DNA of 64,000 nt from Polytrichum commune (GCA_950295325.1 OX485808.1:35174527-35238526), one strand, 5' to 3'; positions 39,236 through 48,978 are shown, counted from the stretch's first letter. The notes: generated from the letters alone by a model not told the origin. Program-made: numbers and translations.

Positions 39236-39540
39236 GCTCAAAGGTGCCAGGACATTGGTCTTGTGACTTTGATTCAAGGGACAGCATGAAACCCTACAAG
39301 TTAAACAAACACCTAAAACAATCTGCAAAATCCCTATTCTCGAAGGTGCCAGGAGTTTTGATCTTGTGGCTCTGATCCAAGTGACGATGTAAAAACGCTA
39401 AAAGTTGAAACAAATGACTAACTTAAACAATCTGCAAACTCCAGGACCTCAAAGACGGCAGGAGTTTTGATCTTGTGATGGCTTGAATGACAACATGATA
39501 AAACCCTACAATTTGAAACGAATTACTAAACCAATCTCCC
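39236..39540 (+). repeat. Three ~105-bp tandem units
   Basis: The phrase AAGGTGCCAGGAGTTTTGAT or a close variant recurs near 39240, 39343 and 39451. Each is followed by CTTGTG, a gap, AAACCCTACAA-like and ACAATCTGCAAA-like sequence. It is non-coding and decaying. Confidence 0.7.
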
Positions 39541-40027
39541 AACCTAAGTTACTGTACCTCGGTGGACAGCAGGTAGTCCAATGTTTTGGATCTCGCGAAG
39601 TAGTCTGTATGATTTTGTAAGCTGCAAAATGCTTTAACACTATATTCGGTATTTGGAGACTTTTTGTTGATTATGAGACTATATAAGGATGCACCTTTCA
39701 AAATTGGACCAGTAATGACGACTAAAAATTCCATATGTATAATGGTATGCTACTATTATTATACATAAAGGCATGGAAGTGAACAAAAATGTGAGGCATA
39801 CATGAAAATAGTTGCGTATGAAATCACAACTCGTTATGAATGGAAGGGAAGGTGCGAAGAATGAATGGAAATTGAATGAATTAATTGGGATTGAAATACA
39901 ATTATAATGGAAATACCATCAATGTCTTGAGTAACTTGGAATAGCATAGAAAGTAAGCACTTAAATATGTTCTACACCTAAGCCCATTTAGGGAGTCCGT
40001 CCCACTAGTACGCTTCTAGACGTCACA

Positions 40028-41028
40028 CTAGTCCGACCCATTATTTTTTTTGGCGGCTAAGCCCTTTTTTTTGGCGGCCTCCATGGCTCTAAAAATCTCA
40101 GGCCCACGACTGTATCCTTGTGTGTTGCCTGGACAGGAATATGTGTCGTTCTTGCATGTTTCAGGACGCGCTCCCGAATTGTAAGAGGTGGTATTATAAG
40201 TAGAATGCGAGGGTGTTTGCGAAAGGGAACGTCTTGCGCTTCTCCGGAGGGCCAGACAACGATCGGACTCGGAAGATGCGGCCTTGAGGGCGTGCCTATC
40301 CAAGGAGGACGTGGAGGAGGGCCGGGCACCAAGCGAGCGGGTAACCACCTGCGAAACAACGTCATAGGAAGATAAGAATAGGAATGGAGTGGGGAAAATA
40401 ATGAGGGCGGTTTGGGATGGGCGCTCGTAAAGAGAACGGCACGCAAACGGAAGACAAGGAAAGCAAAAGCGAGAAAGGGGTTCAGGGTTGAGGAGGGCAC
40501 CTTGGCTTTGGGGACGTCCATGCGGGGAACGGTGGGAACGAGGGGGGCGTCGACGGGAGCATCCGGAGCCGATGGAACTATTGCAATTATGTTGGATGGC
40601 GGGGGGGAGTCGAGGCGTGGAGGGCCCACGATCGCGGAGGACGTTGCGGGGGGAGGAACGGAGTCGGCGGGGGAGGTGTGGCAACGGGGGCCTTCCATGC
40701 GGAGACGCCGGCTCGGCCCGCGACGAGCGACGGCGTCGTCCCTCGAGGGCGAGAGGTGTCCCAAACGAACGAGCGTCCGTTTCTCCTTGGAGAGGGGGGA
40801 GGGCGACGGGGCGTAGGCGCGGGCGACAAGTGGTGGGGGCGGGCTGTTGACGACGCCGTCGTCGATGCCGACGTCACGGGAGTAATCCACGGCCGAGGCC
40901 GCGTCGACCGCCGAGAACTGGTAGAGGGATGGCATTTGGAAGCCCGTGACGTCGCGGGAAGGGGAGGCAGGGGGCGAGAGGGGACGGGAAGGGCCGTCGA
41001 CCACAGGGGCGTCGCATATGGGGGCAGA
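40028..41028 (-). CDS. Proline-rich hypothetical protein, two predicted exons
   Basis: Exon A is 41028-40501, preceded by TTGCCCATAG. It joins exon B, 40348-40028, across a 152-bp intron (donor AAG|GTGCCC, acceptor TTTCGCAG|GTG) with matching phase; total about 282 codons. Exon A is Pro/Ser/Ala/Asp-rich and very GC- and CpG-rich. Exon B continues VVTRSLGARPSSTSSLDRHA, has an Arg-rich patch (CLALRRSARRSLSQ) and ends in a Lys-rich tail (AAKKKGLAAKKNNGSD). No catalytic domain is recognised; it is probably disordered and possibly nucleic-acid binding (inference). No start codon is assigned, because a 5' exon is missing or this is the tail of the FCP1-like unit 112 bp upstream. Confidence 0.4.
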
Positions 41029-41139
41029 CTATGGGCAAGAACAACAACAACAACAATCACAACAACAAAAGACATCCAAAAACGAAGCAAGCATTAGTAA
41101 ATGTGAACCACATGATACAAGCAAAGACATGGAGGCATT

Positions 41140-41907
41140 TCAAATCAATTTATTGAGTTTGGCGAGCCTCATGATGCTCTTGAATACATTATCGCGGGGG
41201 CTTAGCGCCGCATTGCCGAAGGGGTTGGACCTAACAAAAAATGGGATGCTACCGGCGTGGAGCACGAGCCTTCTAAGGTAGGGGGCTAGCCTATCGACCA
41301 AAAATGTGTCTTGCCTATCGCCGGTCCAAGTGTCCGGGAAGATGACGTTGCCCGGGGGGTTCAAGACACTCTTGGTGGGGCTGTCGTCGATGAGGACGGT
41401 GTTCTCTGGAGTCGGCCACCACCCGTGCGGCGTCCCTTGCAGACGGGGGACGCCTCGCCAGAGTCTCGAGCGGAGGACCTTGAGGAACTGTTGTCCTCCG
41501 CCCCGACCGCCAAACTTGGGCACCGGTTGACCTTTCTCGTCGAGCAGCTCGTCGCAGTCCTCTTGGCCGAGGACGAGGCAAGGGCTCGGGAGATCGCGGA
41601 ACAAGAAGTGCACGATGGGCTCGGTGTTCTCCATGACCATGGAGCTCCACACAATGACGTGAGCGAACTCGACCACCTCGCGAAGGAAGTCACGCAAGCC
41701 GGGACGGGCGCGGACAGCCTTGCGGTTAATGAGGGTGTCGAGCTCGCCGTCGTAGTCCCTTTCGTCGGGGTGACGGAAGGGACGCGTGGGGACCCTTGGG
41801 ATGTGTTGGGTGTGACACAACACCCCGTTGAGGTCAAAAACGATGAAAGGTTTGTTCCGGGTGGGAGGTCCACTGGTAGAGGGGTTGCGACCAATCTCCG
41901 GGGGGTC
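41140..41907 (-). CDS. FCP1/NIF-type HAD phosphatase-like protein
   Basis: One exon of 255 codons plus stop, entered from the acceptor TTCATCACAG at 41908; the 5' exon is not identified. FCP1-homology proteins dephosphorylate Ser/Thr, often on the RNA polymerase II tail. Visible motifs are IVFDLNGVLCH (motif I), RARPGLRDFLREV, VIVWSSMVMENTEPIV (motif II region) and ENTVLIDDSPTKSVLNPPGN (motif III). It ends in a conserved-looking tail, WTGDRQDTFLVDRLAPYL. The canonical DxDxT/V is DLNGV here, so the second Asp, the general acid/base, is Asn and classical activity is doubtful. Four copies of the ACGAACG palindrome lie 130-290 bp upstream. GC content is high, as in the units on either side. Confidence 0.7.
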   Translation of the reverse strand, partial: DPPEIGRNPSTSGPPTRNKPFIVFDLNGVLCHTQHIPRVPTRPFRHPDERDYDGELDTLINRKAVRARPGLRDFLREVVEFAHVIVWSSMVMENTEPIVHFLFRDLPSPCLVLGQEDCDELLDEKGQPVPKFGGRGGGQQFLKVLRSRLWRGVPRLQGTPHGWWPTPENTVLIDDSPTKSVLNPPGNVIFPDTWTGDRQDTFLVDRLAPYLRRLVLHAGSIPFFVRSNPFGNAALSPRDNVFKSIMRLAKLNKLI

Positions 41908-42040
41908 CTGTGATGAACAACTCGACTAGTTTAATTCTATGATCCAATAATGAAATTTTGCGTAGAAAATGAAGACGGTGCATTATGGGGAAAGACGAGG
42001 AAGTGAGGAGAGTGCAAGGAAAATGTGCTCAAGGGCACAC

Positions 42041-42198
42041 TTGCGAACGAGCGTTCGTGAATGAAGGCTGCGGGGGCGGTGCGCATCATTTACGAGCGCT
42101 CGTTCGTGAGCGCGGCTACACGTACATTTACGAGCGGTCGTTCGCGAATGAGGTGGACAGTGGGTCGCAGCCTTTCACGAACGAGCGTTCGCGAATGA
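42041..42198. repeat. Four variant ACGAACG-type palindromes 5' of the FCP1-like unit
   Basis: Copies at about 42041-42060, 42090-42110, 42127-42148 and 42173-42196. They vary (GCGAACGAGCGTTCGT, ACGAGCGCTCGT, ACGAGCGGTCGTTCGC, ACGAACGAGCGTTCGC) and are less perfect than those in the neighbouring gene. Confidence 0.8.
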
Positions 42199-42476
42199 GG
42201 TGGGTATGCAAGAATGAACATAATCTCATCAACATATACAACATACGAGAAGGGGTCGAGGGCAGAGAATTTGAAGCAACGCGATGCAGATAACATAGGC
42301 TCATATATTAATCCGTTGAATATTTACATTTCTCACGTGATAGTCTATCACATTTTCCTAAGGCAAAATGATGCCGTGTCCTACAAAACTGTTCGGCCCT
42401 AAGGGGACCGCTGAAGAGGGCTCTCGCAAGGCCACTGGATGTCGATGAAGAGAAAAACATCGCGATGTTAGAGAGG

Positions 42477-42498
42477 TTACGAACGCGCGTTCGTTAAA
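42477..42498. repeat. ACGAACG palindrome in a predicted intron
   Basis: TTACGAACGCGCGTTCGTTA lies between a GTAACT donor (just below 42525) and an ATCCAG acceptor (near 42436) on the minus strand. Confidence 0.8.
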
Positions 42499-42581
42499 AA
42501 ATGGTATTCTCAGAGGAGAGTTACCTCGTCATCGGGGAGGGGTAGCGGCGCTGGACCGAGCAGCAGGTCCCTCTTCAACGA

Positions 42582-42603
42582 TTAACGAACGCGCGTTCGT
42601 AAC
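42582..42603. repeat. ACGAACG palindrome in coding-like sequence
   Basis: AACGAACGCGCGTTCGTAA. It lies past the TAG at 42664, in the same reading frame, where read-through would give Val-Thr-Asn-Ala-Arg-Ser-Leu. Confidence 0.8.
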
Positions 42604-42663
42604 CTCCACAGCTGCAGCCGCCTCTGTCTCCATGGCCTCTGCCTCACGCTCCGGTTGAGAGGC

Positions 42664-45600
42664 CTATGTTGCCTGGATGCGCAGCGCGTCTTCTTCCTCG
42701 GCGCCCAGGTCGAGCGCGTCCATCCTGACATCCTCCATCCACGCCGCATGGGTTTCTTCCACGTCCATCCCATGCACCCCTGGTGCGTCATTGGGGCTCC
42801 CCTGCGTGTCCTCCACAATGACCATGTCAGTGTGTCGCGCAGAGTCATCACCATGTCTGTCTACTACCCTGGGGACGACGGTGAAAGACGATGCATCGGT
42901 GTATGAGGGCAGTCCTACCCTTGAAGGGGGAGGGGTGAGGACTGGAGGACCTGAAGATTCACGAACGCGCGTTCGTAAATCCTCGTCCTCCTGGATGGCC
43001 GCCGCCACAGCATCGTGGGAGGTGGTCGAGGGAACCTCTGGTGGCGGAGGAGTGCCAACAGGCGTGGGGTGGGGCGCCTGCTGGCGGGAAGGCCCTCCGG
43101 TGAACATGCCCGGTGGAGGGGATTGGGAGGGGTATCCTCCAGTGAAGGGGTAGGCCGGCTGGGGGGGCGCCGAGAAGCTCTGCATACGCTGGAGCATGGC
43201 GAGGATGGCGTCCGTCTTCTCGTTCGACTGCCTCAGCTCCTCCTGAATTGCGAACATTTTCTTGGCATTCTCCTCTGCCGCCTTCGCCATGTCCTCCTTC
43301 ATCTTTTGCTCGAGCTTGGCGTTAAGCTCGGCGACGGACAACGCCTCCTCTTTGACCCTCTTGTTTTTGTCAAAGTCTACCCCCAGCTCGACCATGATCT
43401 CCATGTCGCCCTCGTCCTCATCGGAGACCTCGATGATTGCCCCCGGAGGCAGCTCCACGTAGGGGGTCTTCTTCATCCTCCGCCTCGTGTTGCGGTACTG
43501 GTCCAACGTCGGTCGGGACCGTTGGTCCAGAAGGTCGAGGTTCTCCATCTTGGGAACCACGATCGGCCTGGGCGACACGGATGTCGAGCATCCCCCGGGA
43601 GTGCCGAATGCCTCCGCTCCAGACGTTCTCGCGGGGAGGACATCTTGGGTTGTCCCCGCCGACGACCCCGTGTATCCACCCGGAGTCCCTTGCACGTCGG
43701 ATGGATTTCCCGACGGCGCCAAAATGCGGAGAGGAGTGACGTCCAAGGATCGGAGGATCGCCTCGACGTTGTAGGAGGGCGCGGGCTCGTCGTCGTCCGT
43801 CTCCATGGCGGGCATGCCTTCGTCGACGGGCATGTTGATGTCCGTCCTCGGGAGGGACATGTCCTCCAGGTCCATCGTGGAGGCCTTCGCCCTGTGCACG
43901 TGGAAGTCCTCCTCGTCGATGGCTTCAATGAAGCTATTGACGACCAGCCCCAGCATCTGAGATTCAAGCAAATACGTTAGAAAATACGAACGTGCGTTCG
44001 TAAACATCAACGACGAGAAACAATGTCATCAAACCCAAGACAAGTTGAGGTGAACTTTACGAACGAGCGTTCGTAAATATTAGTTGGAGAGCTTACCATC
44101 GCAGCGTACATGAACTTGCTGCCGCCACAAACGTTGTACACGGTCTCTCCGCTTATTGCCACGCTCTGCAAAACGGAGACGTAGAACTCCAACCTGAGTT
44201 CCATCGCCGGGAAGACAGTGTACAAGGTCTCCTGCAGCAGATCCTTGGGAGGGGGATGGGGGATGCTGTAGATCTTCTTGAACGTAGTGTTCGCCTTGAC
44301 AGGGGCTCGCCCATTCCGCAGCGCGTTGTACGTCAAGAAGACGAGGCTGACCGCCCCCACCTGTTTGTTCCCCCTGGCCTCGTTGATGGCCACGATCCCT
44401 TCCGTCTTGGCGGGCAGGTAAGTGCTGTGGAAGATGCTGTACTCAAATTTGATCGACTTCTCGTACAGGTCGACTACAGCAGAGAGCTTCTCCTGCTCGA
44501 CTATCCACAGCCAAACGTGAGGCTCCCTCATGTCCGGAGACTTGTGCTCCTTGAACTTGGCCATGAAGGGGTCGTAAAAAGGTATGTCCTTCCCCCCCTG
44601 CCTCGACGCACCGGGGATCCCCCTGAAATCGATCAGGGCAAATGGGCACCCCCGTCGATCCTCCCTCACCTCGGCCCTGCTCATGGTCCGGTCCCACTTG
44701 GAAAATGTCACCCTCTCCACTCCTTTTGTCAACAGACAAAATCTGGCCACTCCTTCGAATGTGGCCAACCTCTTCCGCGTCAAAAAGCTTCTGTATTGCT
44801 CCACCTCTTGGGGATCCGTCTCGGTTTTCTTTGTCCTCTTGTTCCCCTTCTGCTTCAAAATGGAGGCGTGCTCCTTGACAAGACAACGCATTGAGGGTCC
44901 GGAGATGTTGTAGTCGACCTTGAACATCTTCCAGCTGGCCCAATTAATGTCCCCGTCGGCTAGGATGAGTGCGTACTCTGGTATTAGGGCGCTCAACTCC
45001 CTCATTGCAGCAGTCTTCAGCTTGCGGTGTTCGCACCATTCCTTGATGGAATACGTGCCGGGCTTGTGTCTTGGCCTCTTCAAAAATATCTTCGGGTATG
45101 GGATGGTTCTTCCCACAGTGTTCCCAAGAAGATGCACCGCGCACCTCTGCAACTCAGACTCTGTTAACCCTTGAAGGGACCTGAAGAACTCCCTCAGTAG
45201 TGGAGGGGCCTCCCCGGTCTTCTCCGCGCTGTACTTCTCCTCGGTGTCGGGGTTGACCAGATCGCCCGAGCTGTGCGCATCAAAAAATTGTGTCCACAAC
45301 TCCCAAGTGTCCCTGTTGCAACAAATGAGGCGGAGTTCACCCTTGAGCTCCAGGACAGACTTGGTTGTTGTAGACTTTATGTCGATGGAGGACAACTTGT
45401 CCACCATCGCGTCGCAGAATGCCTGCAGCAAGAAAAACATCAGTAACGCACAAAATACGAACGCACGTTCGTAAGTTTGAATGTCAAAGAACTTGAAAAT
45501 TTGAATGTCAAAGATATTTACGAACGTTCGTTCGTAAACTCACCTTCCATTGTGGAGACGGCGTCTTCGCGTTCTCCCTTTCTTTAGGGGGGCACCCGTG

Positions 45601-46839
45601 GGCGACCCAGACGTCCCTTGCAGCCACTATGTTGGCTGCCCACGACGCCTCGAAGGCCTTGATTTTGTTGCCGGAGTTGAGGAAGGTGGATATCTTCCGC
45701 AACTTGTCCCAATCGTCCGACCACACCAAGAACGCCTTCCAGTAGCGCAAGTCCTCCTTCAGCTCATGCTGGAAGTTGTCGTCCTTGAGAATTATTTGGG
45801 ACGCCTCCAAGCTGTGTTGGCCGTCTATGATCCAGAACTCTCCATTCTGGATCCGTGGCCAGTCCTTCTCCGTCGGACGGGATGTCAGCCCCTTCGGCAT
45901 GACGCAGACGGTCTGCCTATCCCACTTGACGTTGTTCATTAGATTATTTATCTGCCACTTCACACCACCGCTTTCGCGAGAGCGAACCACCCATTTGTTG
46001 GGGGACATCTCGCACTTGAAGCAGTCCACGTTGAATGTGAAGTGGCGTCCCATGGGCCAGCAATCCTTCGAGTAGTTGTTGAAGTCTCGAAGGATCCTCG
46101 TGGCCTTCACAGCGTCAGGGTTCTCACCCTTTTTCAAGGGGGTGGGCATTACGACAGGCGAGGTCACCTCTGCGGTCTCCGTTACTCCCGATTTCTCCAT
46201 CTCCTCCCTTGTCCTCTTCGATGGCGTGGAGTGTCTACTGGGGCCCTCCGTCGCCCTGCTAGCGGAAGGCACAGGCCTGGGTGCACTTCTAGATCCTCCT
46301 GCCCCTGATGTGGATGGTTTCCTGGGGCTCTTCTTCTTCTTGTTTGCCTCAGTGACCACACTGTTGTATTTGGAGATGTTCAATGCAAGGGCGGTCAATT
46401 TCCTTGCAGTCCAGTATGGGCTCAACGCATATTTGGAGAAGAGGCCGTCCAGGTCGAAGTGCTTGGCATCTTCCGCTACGTTATTGGTGGCGTATTGGTA
46501 GGAGAAGGTATTTTTCTGAAAATGCAACAAGAGGTTGATATGATCCTTCTTGTTCTTCATGTCCAGAATTACATACTCCCCCTGGGCCTCTATGGACTCT
46601 ATCTCCCACGTCTTCATTTGAACCCACTGTTCGGGCTGGTCCGGTCTTGTCTCCAGCTCGTAGGTGAAGCGCATGCAGAAGAGGCCGTCCCCGATCTTCT
46701 CTGGCAGTGCCGTCCACTCCCCCATGAAGTCTTCCTTGGGGACATAGTTGTCGTTGCCGTTATCGTCTAACACCGACTCTGGGAGGCCATCGACCTTCAC
46801 CGCGAACATCTCAATGGCGCTTCTGCTTGATCTTGCCAT
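42664..46839 (-). CDS. ParB-like / degenerate DNA-methylase-like fusion protein, 3 exons
   Basis: Exons are 46839-45544, 45422-44097 and 43956-42664. All junctions are phase 0 with good GTGAGT/GTAAGC donors and TGCAG/CTCAG acceptors; about 1304 aa. The ATG follows directly on TTCTGTTGCAG, so a 5' UTR intron is likely. Exon 1 has a ParB/Srx-like signature, FWIIDGQHSLEASQII (DGQH 339-342). Exon 2 resembles a beta-class N6/N4 methylase in motif order: FALIDFRGIPG (about 694-704) where S/DPPY would be; VWLWIVEQEKLSAVVDLYEK (about 737) like the segment after motif IV; and VYNVCGGSKFMYAAM+MLG (862-877) like motif I. The catalytic PPY is absent, so methylation is doubtful. Exon 3 is mostly disordered with a coiled coil (AELNAKLEQKMKEDMAKAAE onward, about 1080-1130). 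After the TAG the frame stays open for 44 Glu/Ala-rich codons to a TGA at 42529-42531, so the TAG may be a nonsense change. Its real function is unknown. Confidence 0.6.
42958..42979. repeat. ACGAACG palindrome inside the third exon
   Basis: TTCACGAACGCGCGTTCGTA. On the minus strand it is read in frame as Leu-Arg-Thr-Arg-Val-Arg-Glu, in the middle of the open frame. Confidence 0.85.
43983..44004. repeat. ACGAACG palindrome near the 3' end of intron 2
   Basis: ATACGAACGTGCGTTCGTAA, about 27 bp before the CTCAG acceptor of the 140-bp second intron of the ParB-like gene. Confidence 0.9.
44056..44077. repeat. ACGAACG palindrome near the 5' end of intron 2
   Basis: Perfect form with TTT and AAA flanks and centre AG, about 20 bp inside the GTAAGC donor. 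It pairs with the copy at 43983 at the other end of the same intron. Confidence 0.9.
45455..45474. repeat. ACGAACG palindrome near the 3' end of intron 1
   Basis: ATACGAACGCACGTTCGTAA, about 32 bp before the TTGCTGCAG acceptor of the 121-bp first intron of the ParB-like gene. Confidence 0.9.
45517..45538. repeat. ACGAACG palindrome abutting the intron 1 donor
   Basis: On the minus strand the donor GTGAGT runs straight into TTACGAACGAACGTTCGTAA, so the palindrome begins within the first bases of the intron. Confidence 0.9.
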
Positions 46840-46867
46840 CTGCAACAGAATATAAACAATTAATGAC

Positions 46868-47499
46868 TTTACGAACGAACGTTCGTAAGTGACATGCATA
46901 TCCCACAGACTACGCAGTGTTAATGCGTCTTTGCAATTGATGTAATTATATTTACGAACGTTCGCTCGTAAATGAGGGGTTGCAAGATCATATAAATTTT
47001 TAGTATTGAGTTTACGAACGAGCGTTCGTAAAAGATATGAAGATCAAAGAGACTACTCGTCATGAATGTGTTTGTAATATATTTGGTTATTTTTACGAAC
47101 GATCGTTCGTAAAAGATATAGGTTTTATAGGTTTGGATTCATTTACGAACGTGCGTTCGTAAGTATGTCCATTTGGTCTATCTTTTCGGATATTTGGTTG
47201 ATTTATCTTTCGTAAGTACATGTGATTTGTCTTATTGGTGTTCGCAAAATTGTATTTGTTCTTTAGATATTCATAGAGGTTCATATTTAAGTTAAGGTTC
47301 CTTCTGAGTGATATTTTGAGTATATTTACGAACGTGCGTTCGTAAATATAGATCATTTCAAAGAACGTGGAGTGCGTATTTACGAACGCACGTTCGTAAA
47401 TGGAGGTTCGGTATGCAGTATATGTCCATTTACGAACGAGCGTTCGTAAATGGAGGTGGGTATGCAGTGTATGTCCATTTACGAACGAGCGTTCGTATA
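46868..47499. repeat. Cluster of nine ACGAACG palindromes upstream of the ParB-like gene
   Basis: Copies start at 46868, 46951, 47011, 47092, 47142, 47325, 47379, 47429 and 47478. Most are 22 bp: TTT, ACGAACG, a variable dinucleotide (AA, TT, AG, AT, TG, CA), CGTTCGT, AAA. The 47092 copy is perfectly self-complementary. The interval is otherwise AT-rich, so the CpG-rich copies stand out. The last two copies sit in a ~49-bp direct duplication (ATGGAGGT..GTATGCAGT..ATGTCC). This is the promoter or leader side of the minus-strand gene. Confidence 0.9.
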
Positions 47500-47964
47500 T
47501 GTGATGGTTTTGGGATCCCCTGTCCGTACATATATGTATTCGTGTATATACGAATACGTATATGTATATAACTCACTTATTAGCTACTCTGCTTGCAGCC
47601 GTGCCTGCAAAATTTTGGTCAGAATGATGCAATTCTTCAATCATAAAGCAATTGAGATGCAGAATGAAACATGAAGAAAAGAGTGATAGTTCACATTGCA
47701 TGTAACAAAAGAAATTGAATTCAAGAAGCAACATTTTCAGAATGTGAGAGGAGTTGGAAAGGATAACAAATTACATTGAAATGCTGCACACTGCAATCCC
47801 TGCTTCTTCTCTTTCTGAAAATCCCAGAAATCCTCACAACTGCACACTCAATTGCCTTTCAAATGCACACTCAGATAACTCTCTAATGCAGACCTCAAGC
47901 CTTCACAGCTTATATACAAACCCTAGTATACTCCTATGTACACAAAACTCACAACCTTGTAGCT

Positions 47965-48260
47965 CTCAAGCTTCTGAACTCTTAAGCAAACCCTAAACTC
48001 TCAAGCTTCCCTAAACTCTCAAGCTTCACTTCTGAAGCTTCCCTAAACTCTCAAGCTTCACTTCTGAAGCTTCCTTAAACTCTCAAGCTTCAACTCTGAA
48101 GCTTCCTTAAACTCTCAAGCTTCTAAAGATCACCCTCAAGCTCTCAATCCGAAACTCTGAAGCTTTCCTACTCAAGCTCTCAAGCTTTTGAAACTCACAA
48201 ACTCACAAGCTTTCACAATGAAAGCTTTCACAAACTCAAAAGCTTTCACACAAGCTCTCA
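47965..48260 (+). repeat. CAAGCTT minisatellite
   Basis: The phrases CTCTCAAGCTT and CTGAAGCTT alternate many times, with two or three nearly exact 36-bp units around 48000-48120 decaying outwards. Confidence 0.8.
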
Positions 48261-48470
48261 ATCTGAAATCTCTCAAAACTTGCAACAAAACTAATTTAAA
48301 ACTTCAAGACTAAAAAAAGCAAGAGCTTCGCTCTCTAAACGCTCCGCTCCTCCTCTCCTCGAAATGACAAATGAGGAGAAGAGGAAGGGGCGCGGGGAGG
48401 TAGGTGCGCCGCTAGGGTTTCCCAGCACCTGCCACGTGGCACAACTCCACTGGCTAGGGTTGGGAGAGAG

Positions 48471-48542
48471 ATGGGATGGGATGGTATGGGAGGTGATGGG
48501 AAGGGATGGGATGGGATGGGATGCGATGGGAGATGGGAGATG
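48471..48542 (+). repeat. (GGGAT)n microsatellite
   Basis: Impure GATGG/GGGAT pentamer tract of about 70 bases in non-coding DNA. Confidence 0.85.
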
Positions 48543-48978
48543 GTTGTATATTGGAACCCTTCATGTTATTCTCATGCTTTGACATATTTATATGTAATGG
48601 ACGCGTTTAAGGCATTAACTTGACAAGCTTAGTTCAAATACATGAATTTTACTCGTTTTATTTCCTTAGTACCTCTACATTTGGATTCCTTGTAAACATA
48701 TTTTAGGAAAATATGCTCAGTTAATTCGTAATAAACAATGCATGTCACTCCCTAGGTTGTCAATGTAGAATCCACCCCCAAAGATATATATCTGGTGTTT
48801 TAAAATATAGTTTATGTAAGAGCTAGATATCTTTCAATTAATTCGATGGTTCCTCAAATAAATATTACATGCAAAAAAGAATTCATAATAATATGAGATT
48901 GCGCAGAGTTGCTATACGATAGGATGTCAATTCAAGTTCTAATATTAGGTGTTAGCTTAAACTAATGCATTTCTGGAA

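Larger units (their letters stand above)
47500..48960. other. Gene-free region with simple repeats
   Basis: 47965-48260 is a degenerate CTCAAGCTT/GAAGCTT minisatellite (best unit about 36 bp, CTAAACTCTCAAGCTTCACT then TCTGAAGCTTCC). 48471-48542 is an impure GGGAT tract. The sequence just before 48961 gives no clear splice acceptor or start for the transposase that follows. Confidence 0.6.

Noticed and set aside
41311-41913. 200-codon plus-strand frame opposite the FCP1-like exon
   Set aside because: It is the antisense shadow of a frame with clear HAD motifs.
42664-43980. Long plus-strand frames opposite the third exon of the ParB-like gene
   Set aside because: High GC keeps several frames open. 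The minus-strand frame has matched splice sites and continuity with the methylase-like exon, and the plus-strand frames have no domain.
42041-47499. Interpretation of the palindrome array as a CRISPR array
   Set aside because: Spacing is irregular (about 50-1300 bp), copies are self-complementary and lie in introns and exons of a eukaryotic gene, and there are no cas-like genes.
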